Positions 1-5,097 of a stretch of 5,974 nucleotides of DNA are shown here, in pieces. Below the pieces are notes generated by a model. It was not told where the DNA came from. It did not search any database and saw nothing but the letters and a program-made list of their open reading frames with translations. Both the position numbers and the translations under genes were made by a program. Source of the DNA: Candidatus Cloacimonadota bacterium (GTDB lineage: Bacteria > Cloacimonadota > Cloacimonadia > Cloacimonadales > Cloacimonadaceae); the NCBI GenBank assembly GCA_028681035.1, contig JAQUJJ010000182.1, positions 1-5,974 of the forward strand, written 5' to 3'. How positions within the stretch are numbered: position 1 is the first letter of the stretch; the number at the start of each line of letters is the position of its first letter.

Positions 1-1895
1 TTGGTTACAAGGTATATCGTGATGGAGCTCTCATCAATACCATTGCCGGCCCCGCCACTACTGAATATGACGACATGGATCTGGCAGTGGGTAGTTACAT
101 TTACACCGTTACCGCTTATTATGATAATGGCGAATCCGATCCCGCCGGCCCTGTAAGCGTTGAAATCATCAGTCTGACTGCCCCGCTTGATCTTGCCGCC
201 ACCGTGGATGGCAACGATGTAAGTCTTGCCTGGACCAGTCCTGAAACACCGCAACAGGGTGAATGGATTTCCTGGAGCAACAACGACGCGTCCGGCAATA
301 GCATTGGCACCAATGCTGCAGCCGAATTCGACGTAGCCCATATGTTTGATGCCACAGACCTTGTAGCATATCAGGGCGGCGCACTCACCCAGCTGAAGTT
401 TATGCCTGCTTATCAAAATTGCGTATATACTATCAAAGTCTGGACCGGTGGCACCGCTACCACTCCTGGCACTTTGATATATTCTGCTGTAGCCGACAAC
501 ATCACCATTAATGAATGGAATCTGCACATCCTTAATACTCCTGTAGCCGTTCCGACAGACAGACTGTGGATTGGTTATGGTGTAAACACCCAGGGTGGAC
601 ATCCTGCTGGTTGCGATGATGGTCCTGTGATCGAAGGCAAAGGCAATATCATGAACTTCGGTGGCTGGACTACTCTTACACAGCTTGCCGAAACGCTTAC
701 TTACAACTGGTTGATCCAGGGCTTTGTAGCCACCAATACGACCCTTAAAGCCCTCACCCCTGTAGCAATTGTGGAAAGCCCACAGAGCACGCCTCAGGGC
801 ACTCTGAGCGCAAACCGCTTTGAGCCCAACCGCAATAGCCGCGCCCTTTTGGGTTTCAAAGTGTACCGCGATGGCCAGATGCTCTCCACTATCAGCGATC
901 CTGCTATCACTTCCTACATAGATATGGATGTGCCTAATGGCGATTACCTTTATGGCGTAACTGCTATGTACAGCGAAGGTGAATCTGTCCCTGCCACAGT
1001 CAATGTGAATGTCAATCTAGTTCTGGCTCCAGTAGCACTGGAAGACGGCTTTGAAGAATATGCCGATTTTGCTACTGAATTTGGTCATTGGACTCTGATT
1101 GATCAAGACAATTCAGATACATACGGTTTCACTGGCATAACTTTCCCAGGCAGCGGATCACCCATGGCTTACATCATCTTCAATCCTTCTCAGACCGTAC
1201 CTCCTATCACGGATGTGCTTGCTCACGAAGGTAACAAGATGGCAGCCAGCTTTGCCGCAGTGACTGCTCCCAATAAGGATATGCTGATTACCCGCCGCAT
1301 CAATCTGGGGACAAACAGCTCTGTAAAATTCTATGCCAGAAGCCATACGGCAAATTATGGATTGGAAACTTTCAGAGTAGGCGTATCCACCATGCCTGTA
1401 ATCCTTCCCCAAGGCTTCCAATACATCACCGGCGCCGAAGATGTACAAGCTCCGGCCACCTGGACCGAATATATCTACGATCTCTCCGCTTATAATGGAC
1501 AAGACGTATATATCGCTATTCGCTGCACATCGAACGACGCCTTTGTCTTCTATGTGGACGGCTTTAGCGTACATACAGAAGGCGGATCTGATTCCGGAGA
1601 TGCCACTGCTCCAGTATATACCACAGAGCTAAAAGGTAACTATCCCAATCCTTTCAATCCTGAAACTACAATCCGTTTCAGCACGAAAGAAGCCGGCCCT
1701 GTAGCCCTCGAAATCTACAACGTAAAAGGCCAATTGGTCAAGAAATTGGTAAGTGAAGATAAGGCCGCTGGCAACCACACTGTGGTTTGGAACGGCACTG
1801 ATCTGAATAACCGTACTGTCTCTACTGGCATGTACTTCTACAAGATGAAAGCTGGTAAATACAGCTCAACCAAAAAAATGATCATGATGAAATAG
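1..1895 (+). CDS. Large secreted FN3 / jelly-roll surface protein with T9SS type A-like C-terminal sorting domain (5' partial)
   Basis: The reading frame is open from the left edge (first full codon at position 3), and the FN3 motif GYKVYRDG lies before the first ATG at 75. The true start is therefore upstream and the ATG at 75 is internal. Domains in order: tail of an FN3 module (3-170); the opening strands of a second FN3 (about 180-258, ending in VSLAWTSP); a jelly-roll-like domain rich in W and G (261-about 740, ending near WLIQGFVA); a polar linker; the rest of the FN3 (about 846-1016, LLGFKVYRDG to GESVPATV); a cleaved-adhesin / choice-of-anchor J-like domain (about 1030-1585, with DGFEEY, WTEYIYDLSAYNGQDVYIAIR and FYVDGFSV); and a C-terminal FlgD-Ig-like domain (1629-1892, with YPNPFNPETTIRFS, EIYNVKGQLV, GMYFYKMKAG and a basic KKMIMMK end). 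In Bacteroidota such tails direct export by the type IX system and cell-surface attachment. Whether this host uses that system is inferred. An adhesin or a non-catalytic part of a surface enzyme is likely; no catalytic motif is visible in this part. Confidence 0.88.
   Translation, partial: GYKVYRDGALINTIAGPATTEYDDMDLAVGSYIYTVTAYYDNGESDPAGPVSVEIISLTAPLDLAATVDGNDVSLAWTSPETPQQGEWISWSNNDASGNSIGTNAAAEFDVAHMFDATDLVAYQGGALTQLKFMPAYQNCVYTIKVWTGGTATTPGTLIYSAVADNITINEWNLHILNTPVAVPTDRLWIGYGVNTQGGHPAGCDDGPVIEGKGNIMNFGGWTTLTQLAETLTYNWLIQGFVATNTTLKALTPVAIVESPQSTPQGTLSANRFEPNRNSRALLGFKVYRDGQMLSTISDPAITSYIDMDVPNGDYLYGVTAMYSEGESVPATVNVNVNLVLAPVALEDGFEEYADFATEFGHWTLIDQDNSDTYGFTGITFPGSGSPMAYIIFNPSQTVPPITDVLAHEGNKMAASFAAVTAPNKDMLITRRINLGTNSSVKFYARSHTANYGLETFRVGVSTMPVILPQGFQYITGAEDVQAPATWTEYIYDLSAYNGQDVYIAIRCTSNDAFVFYVDGFSVHTEGGSDSGDATAPVYTTELKGNYPNPFNPETTIRFSTKEAGPVALEIYNVKGQLVKKLVSEDKAAGNHTVVWNGTDLNNRTVSTGMYFYKMKAGKYSSTKKMIMMK
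1629..1892 (+). other. C-terminal sorting domain (FlgD-Ig-like / T9SS type A-like)
   Basis: The last 88 residues of the surface protein have the typical pattern: YPNPFNPET at the entry, then IRFS, alternating beta strands (VALEIYNVKGQLVKKLV), a GNHTVVWNGTD turn, a TGMYFYKMKAG strand and a short basic end. This matches the family annotated as T9SS type A sorting domain, which overlaps with FlgD Ig-like domains. It is common on secreted proteins of FCB-group bacteria. The domain is complete and ends directly at the TAG stop, as expected for a C-terminal signal. Confidence 0.85.
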
Positions 1896-1961
1896 TATCA
1901 TATGATAATAGGATGCTTTAAAGCCTTTCTATAAAAGGTAATTTGGAGCACAAACAACATG

Positions 1962-2001
1962 AGCAAAGGGCACGGTCAACAGATCGTGCCCTTGCTTATT
2001 T
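1962..2001 (+). terminator. Strong stem-loop after the surface-protein gene, probable transcription terminator
   Basis: The arms are AGCAA-(bulged A)-GGGCACGGTC at 1962-1977 and GATCGTGCCC-TTGCT at 1982-1996, closing on the 4-nt loop AACA. That gives 15 pairs with one G-T wobble and one bulged A. It lies 66 nt after the stop codon. The 3' side continues TTGCTTATTT, a broken and weak T tract, so it may act as an imperfect intrinsic terminator or as a 3'-end-protecting hairpin. Confidence 0.6.
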
Positions 2002-2070
2002 ACCTCAAAAAAGGATCACAAGCTAAATAGCCCTGCCTTCCTTTGCCGCCAAACTTGTCTTTAATTTGTC

Positions 2071-2114
2071 TTCGACTCGAGATGACTCAGATGCTCGAGT
2101 CATCCCGAGTCGAA
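2071..2114. repeat. 44-nt near-perfect palindrome
   Basis: The left arm TTCGACTCG-A-GATGACTC (2071-2088) pairs with the right arm GAGTCATC-C-CGAGTCGAA (2097-2114). This makes 17 base pairs with a single A/C mismatch around an 8-nt loop (2089-2096). An alternative 8-bp stem is possible inside it: GACTCGAG (2074-2081) with CTCGAGTC (2094-2101). There is no T tract after it, so it is not an ordinary intrinsic terminator. The motif TCATCCCGAG resembles dispersed REP-like intergenic repeats seen in many bacteria, but copy number cannot be judged from one window. Confidence 0.75.
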
Positions 2115-2174
2115 TATGCGTTAAAAACGAATTGAGCTGGCAAGGGCAGATTGGGGGTTGCAAGCGCGTTTATC

Positions 2175-2202
2175 TAGGGGTTTTGGGCTGAAAACCCTTT
2201 TT
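2175..2202 (+). terminator. Stem-loop followed by T5: REP-like unit A, terminator-like
   Basis: GGGTTTT (2178-2184) pairs with AAAACCC (2191-2197) around the 6-nt loop GGGCTG, and TTTTT follows at 2198-2202. The shape is that of an intrinsic terminator, although the upper stem is only T-A pairs. The same 23-nt unit (2175-2197) recurs in inverted orientation at 2233-2255, so it may be primarily a repeat element that happens to look like a terminator. Confidence 0.45.
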
Positions 2203-2255
2203 CATGGTTTTGGTGCCAACGTGGTTCTATTTGGGCGTTATGCCCAACGCCCCTA
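2175..2255. repeat. REPIN-like element: two related hairpins in inverted orientation
   Basis: Unit A is 2175-2197 on the + strand and unit B is 2233-2255 on the - strand; both begin TAGGGG and end in CCC. Aligned over 23 nt they match at 17 positions. Four of the six differences are two compensating stem pairs (TT/AA in A, CG/CG in B); the other two are in the loop. The units are separated by 35 nt (2198-2232). Read on its own strand, unit B is preceded by G, giving GTAG at the 5' foot of the hairpin, as in enterobacterial REP units; unit A has CTAG. No RAYT transposase gene is in the window. Confidence 0.6.
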
Positions 2256-2336
2256 CATTGCTTTTATCGGCATAAAGCAGATTTTACTTGCCATGATTTG
2301 CCGGATTTGAGAACTTGGAACCAAAGACTTGTAATT

Positions 2337-2342
2337 GGAGGT
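2337..2342 (+). promoter_or_regulatory. Ribosome binding site of htpX
   Basis: GGAGGT lies 5 nt before the ATG at 2348. It is a near-perfect Shine-Dalgarno sequence and fixes this start. It also rules out the out-of-frame ATG at 2335, which lies before it. Confidence 0.85.
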
Positions 2343-2347
2343 AAACC

Positions 2348-3217
2348 ATGCAAGGATTAAAACGTATCGGATTCTACCTATTGATCAATTTCCTGGTAGT
2401 AATGATGCTATCCGTGATACTCTTCTTTGTCCCGATGCCTGCAGATCAGACCTTTTCGCTCTTGATCTTCTGTGCGATATTTGGCTTTGCGGGTTCCCTT
2501 ATCTCGCTGGCTCTCAGTAAATTTATGGCCAAAAAGGCCTATAAAATACAGCTAATTGATGCCAATACTCCAGATGCCAGGTCCCGCTTTTTATACGACA
2601 CTATAGCTCAAATGGCAAAGCATGAGGGGATCGCTACTCCCGAAGTAGGGATATACCCTGCTCAAGATGTAAACGCTTTTGCCACGGGCGCCTCAAAAAA
2701 CAAATCTCTGATGGCGTTTTCCAGCGGACTTTTGGATCGCCTCTCTGACGACGAAGTAGCGGCTGTAGCGGGACATGAAATGACGCATATCACTCAGGGC
2801 GATATGGTTTCCATGACTTTGGTGATGGGCCTGGTAAATACCTTTGTGATGTTTGCAGCACGCATCGTGGCTGCAGGGCTGGATGCGGCTCTCAGGAACG
2901 ATAAAGGTCGTGGCGGCTTGGGCTATATGGGCTACTATCTGGTGGTGATGCTGCTGCAAAATGTGCTGATGCTACTGGCTATGATTCCAGTGTCCTATTA
3001 CTCCCGCTATCGTGAATACAGAGCGGACAAAGGTGCCGCTGAGCTGACCGGTGCAGGCAGCATGATCGCGGCGTTGCAGAAGATAGAGCAGTATTACCTG
3101 CCAGCCGCCAAGCAGGATAGTTTTGCCCTGGCCAAAATCAACAGCAAGAGCAAGACCTCGATCTTTGCCACTCATCCCAGTGTCTCAGACAGGATTGCGC
3201 GGCTGAGGAAGATCTAA
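2348..3217 (+). CDS. htpX: HtpX-family membrane zinc metalloprotease (M48)
   Basis: The 289-residue product is close to the 293 of E. coli HtpX, an inner-membrane protease that cleaves misfolded membrane proteins, working alongside FtsH. Two N-terminal membrane segments are seen at about residues 9-29 and 37-57. A cytoplasmic stretch follows, with the family signature VNAFATGA and then the zinc motif HEMTH (H143, E144, H147). Two more hydrophobic stretches lie at about 154-177 and 197-216. The third zinc ligand is probably E223 in YREYRADKGAAEL. The C-terminal THPSVSDRIARLRKI is the conserved M48B ending. All expected catalytic residues are present. The start follows a GGAGGT site. The stop TAA shares its last A with the next gene's ATG (TAATG), so the two genes are probably translationally coupled. 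In E. coli htpX is induced by envelope stress through CpxR; no such site can be recognised here. Confidence 0.95.
   Translation: MQGLKRIGFYLLINFLVVMMLSVILFFVPMPADQTFSLLIFCAIFGFAGSLISLALSKFMAKKAYKIQLIDANTPDARSRFLYDTIAQMAKHEGIATPEVGIYPAQDVNAFATGASKNKSLMAFSSGLLDRLSDDEVAAVAGHEMTHITQGDMVSMTLVMGLVNTFVMFAARIVAAGLDAALRNDKGRGGLGYMGYYLVVMLLQNVLMLLAMIPVSYYSRYREYRADKGAAELTGAGSMIAALQKIEQYYLPAAKQDSFALAKINSKSKTSIFATHPSVSDRIARLRKI
3205..3209 (+). promoter_or_regulatory. Ribosome binding site of rlmD inside the end of htpX
   Basis: GAGGA within the last codons of htpX is 7 nt before the ATG at 3217. It supports the 1-nt-overlap start and allows re-initiation by ribosomes finishing htpX. Confidence 0.65.
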
Positions 3218-4542
3218 TGATAGAAAAACTTACCATCGAAAAGGTCGCCATGGGCGGAAGCGGACTGGGCTTTCATGAGGGCCGGGCCATCTTTGTTCCT
3301 TCTACAGCGATAGGCGATGTAGTAACAGTAGAAATTACACTGAGTAAAAAAGATCATGCTTTTGCCCGGGTAACAGAGTATCATAGCCGGGGAGAAGGCG
3401 TAATCGAGCCCCGATGCGAAGCTTTTACGGCCCAGGAACCCTGCGGAGGCTGTGACTGGCTGATGCTAAACTATCCCACTCAGTTGAGGTATAAAGAGCA
3501 GCTGATCCGGGAGCTTTTTCATGATTATGATGAGCTGATCTCAGGCTGCACGCCTTCCGTGAAACAATATCATTATCGCAATAAAGTTTATATGCCAGTG
3601 GGTGAAGAGCTGAGCTATGGCATCTTTGCACGCTATTCACACCAGATCGTTCCCCACCAGGCCTGTCGCAATCATCCGCCTGTCTTTGATGACATAGCTA
3701 ATCTGCTGATGGAGCTTTGTAAAAAGGCCAAAGTGGAGCCTTACGATGAAGAACACAATAGCGGCTGCTTGCGCCACATCGGTCTGCGCTGCAACCATGA
3801 TGCGTCTGAAATCATGCTTATCCTGGTCTGCCGCTCTGCACGTCTGCCTTTTTCCAAAACCATCGTTCAAGGCATCACCGAAGCCTTCCCACAGATTGTG
3901 GGCATAGTGCAAAACATCAACCGGGACAAAACCAATGTGATCCTGGGAAGCGAAGAAAAGCTGCTGTTTGGGCGGGACTTTCTTCAGGATACGCTTTCCG
4001 ATCTCAGCTTCCGGATACACTACCGCAGCTTCTGGCAGGTAAATCATGGTACCATGGAGAATATCCTCACCGTGATGCGTGCGCAGATGAAAAAGCATTA
4101 CAAGGTGATCGATGCCTATTGTGGCATTGGCGCCATCGGCCTCTGTCTGGCCAGTGAAATTTCTGAGCTGGTAGGTATAGAGGAAGAGCTTGTGGCAGTA
4201 AAAGATGCCACCGAAAATGCAAAGAACAATGGCTTTGACAATGCGCGCTTTGTCTGTGGGAAATTTGAAGATACACTGAATAAGCTGAGCCAGGATTTTA
4301 AGGCCGATGCCATTATATTGGATCCACCCCGCGCTGGAGTGCAGGAAAGCGCTTTATTGGCAATCCGCGAAGCCGGATTAGCCAGGATCTTGTATCTGAG
4401 CTGTTCGCCGATGAGTCTGGCGCGGGATCTCAAGATTCTGATGAAAGATGAACGCTACACACTCGAGGCTCTAAGTATCTTTGATATGTTCCCCAATACC
4501 TGGCACATTGAAAGTCTGGCTGTGCTCGAAATTAAGTCATGA
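3217..4542 (+). CDS. rlmD: RlmD-type 23S rRNA (uracil-5-)-methyltransferase with TRAM domain and Fe-S cluster site
   Basis: The 441-residue product is a TrmA/RumA-superfamily, SAM-dependent RNA uracil C5 methyltransferase. Residues 1-55 form a TRAM RNA-binding domain (GGSGLGFHEGRAIFVPSTAIGD). Candidate 4Fe-4S ligands are C67, C76, C79 (CGGC) and C150. The methyltransferase domain has YRSFWQVN (about 269-276), the SAM-binding loop DAYCGIGAIGL (299-309), ILDPPRAG (D369), the nucleophile C396 in LSCSP, and the probable general base E432 in FPNTWHIESL. RlmD of E. coli (433 aa) acts on U1939 of 23S rRNA. The TRAM domain plus the cysteine cluster favours RlmD over TrmA, but exact target specificity (RlmC, RlmD or a dual enzyme) cannot be read from sequence. 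Two oddities are the eight residues between the first two cysteines, where E. coli RlmD has five, and SCSP in place of the more common SCNP. It overlaps htpX by 1 nt and the next gene by 4 nt (ATGA), which indicates one operon. Confidence 0.9.
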   Translation: MIEKLTIEKVAMGGSGLGFHEGRAIFVPSTAIGDVVTVEITLSKKDHAFARVTEYHSRGEGVIEPRCEAFTAQEPCGGCDWLMLNYPTQLRYKEQLIRELFHDYDELISGCTPSVKQYHYRNKVYMPVGEELSYGIFARYSHQIVPHQACRNHPPVFDDIANLLMELCKKAKVEPYDEEHNSGCLRHIGLRCNHDASEIMLILVCRSARLPFSKTIVQGITEAFPQIVGIVQNINRDKTNVILGSEEKLLFGRDFLQDTLSDLSFRIHYRSFWQVNHGTMENILTVMRAQMKKHYKVIDAYCGIGAIGLCLASEISELVGIEEELVAVKDATENAKNNGFDNARFVCGKFEDTLNKLSQDFKADAIILDPPRAGVQESALLAIREAGLARILYLSCSPMSLARDLKILMKDERYTLEALSIFDMFPNTWHIESLAVLEIKS

Positions 4543-5030
4543 AACCTGTCTATATCCTTTTTGTCTTGATTTGCCTGGCTCTGTGTACGAGCTGCAATAC
4601 GGATGATTCGGAAAACCAGGCCCAAAAAGAAATCCGCGATATTTTCTATGATCTTTCACTGGATTTTAACCTGGGTAATGTCTATGGCATGATGAATCAT
4701 GTGGATAACGACTATTTGCACAAGGGGAAGATCACCTGGCATTTGAATGAAGAGATTCTGGATCGGAGGGGCCGCTTTCAGCTTTTGGAGATCGAAGTGC
4801 TGTATATCGAAATAAATGGAAAATATGCGGTGGCTCATACCATAGACCATTATAAATCTAGCCTGGAGAGTGTTGACTATCATGAGCCGGAGGATTCTGG
4901 TTATTTCTCCTATTTCCATCGCAATCAGGGCAGTTGGCTGATCTATGGCGATCAGAGCTGGATCAAGAAAACGGGATCTGATCTGCCTTCTACAAAGGTG
5001 CAGCAAGCAGTATCCGAGGCTTTTGATTGA
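4539..5030 (+). CDS. Small lipoprotein with probable NTF2-like fold, function unknown
   Basis: The 163-residue product begins with a lipoprotein signal: Lys2, a hydrophobic core at residues 4-16, and CTSC, predicting acylation at C19 and export to the envelope. The -3 residue of the lipobox is Cys where Leu is usual, so the lipobox is slightly atypical; C16 is a less likely site because Leu precedes it. The mature part is alpha then beta: a helix (about 29-45, EIRDIFYDLSLDFNLGN), then a YLHKGKITWHLNE turn, then strands (FQLLEIEVLYIEINGKYAVAHTIDHYKS) and a closing WLIYGDQSWIKK strand. This order and the YGMMNHVDNDYLH pattern fit SnoaL/DUF4440-type NTF2-like domains; this is inference from pattern and not a search. 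No catalytic residues can be named. The start codon overlaps the stop of the methyltransferase gene (ATGA), so it is co-translated with htpX and rlmD. It may bind a ligand or partner in the periplasm. Confidence 0.8.
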   Translation: MKPVYILFVLICLALCTSCNTDDSENQAQKEIRDIFYDLSLDFNLGNVYGMMNHVDNDYLHKGKITWHLNEEILDRRGRFQLLEIEVLYIEINGKYAVAHTIDHYKSSLESVDYHEPEDSGYFSYFHRNQGSWLIYGDQSWIKKTGSDLPSTKVQQAVSEAFD

Positions 5031-5041
5031 CATGAACCAAG

Positions 5042-5070
5042 TCTTTAAACCTTTTGTCTAAGACTATAAT
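5042..5070 (+). promoter_or_regulatory. Probable promoter of the adaptor gene (perfect -10 box)
   Basis: TATAAT at 5065-5070 is a consensus sigma-70-type -10 box. The -35 box is poor: TCTTTA at 5042-5047 with a 17-nt spacer. A start near 5077 would give a leader of about 20 nt containing the ribosome site before the ATG at 5098. A 6-bp dyad, AGTCTT (5040-5045) and AAGACT (5060-5065), spans the spacer and touches the -10 box, so it could be an operator. A TTGACA is present at 5027-5032, but at 32 nt from the -10 box it is too far away. Confidence 0.45.
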
Positions 5071-5097
5071 AGAATTATTTGCAGTGAGTGAGGAATT

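Larger units (their letters stand above)
1896..2347. other. Gene-free intergenic stretch rich in hairpins
   Basis: This 452-nt gap has no convincing gene on either strand. It holds at least four distinct stem-loops (1962-1996, 2071-2114, 2175-2197, 2233-2255), plus weak ones at 1925-1939 and 2259-2279. No clear promoter with both boxes is visible in front of htpX. Sequence between the hairpins (1997-2070, 2115-2170, 2280-2336) shows no recognisable element. Confidence 0.7.

Noticed and set aside
1158..1574. 138-codon ORF on the - strand inside the surface-protein gene
   Set aside because: The + strand frame here has clear jelly-roll domain motifs. The antisense ORF has no recognisable domain and arises from codon composition.
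1925..1939. CCTTT / AAAGG stem-loop right after the surface-protein stop
   Set aside because: Five pairs and no T tract; too weak to call a terminator beside the much stronger stem at 1962-1996.
1959..2030. A 23-codon ORF (ATG at 1959, TAG at 2028-2030) with GGAG 10 nt upstream
   Set aside because: Most of it is the stem-loop at 1962-1996, the peptide has no recognisable character, and a short ORF over a hairpin after a stop codon is expected by chance.
2259..2279. Small hairpin TGCTTT / AAAGCA with 9-nt loop
   Set aside because: Only six A/T-rich pairs, no T tract after it, and expected by chance in this composition.
2307..2335. TTGAGA and TGTAAT with 17-nt spacing as the htpX promoter
   Set aside because: Transcription would start near 2342, at or after the ribosome binding site (2337-2342), leaving no usable leader, and the -10 match is weak.
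1896..2347. CRISPR array or tRNA in the gap
   Set aside because: No regularly spaced direct repeats, and no cloverleaf or CCA-type acceptor pattern. The repeats present are inverted, not tandem.
2335..2520. 61-codon ORF starting before htpX
   Set aside because: It is out of frame with htpX, starts before the Shine-Dalgarno sequence, has no ribosome site of its own and no membrane or domain pattern. It is a shadow of htpX.
3637..4098. 153-codon ORF on the - strand inside the methyltransferase gene
   Set aside because: It is opposite a well-conserved enzyme frame, with no ribosome site or domain pattern.
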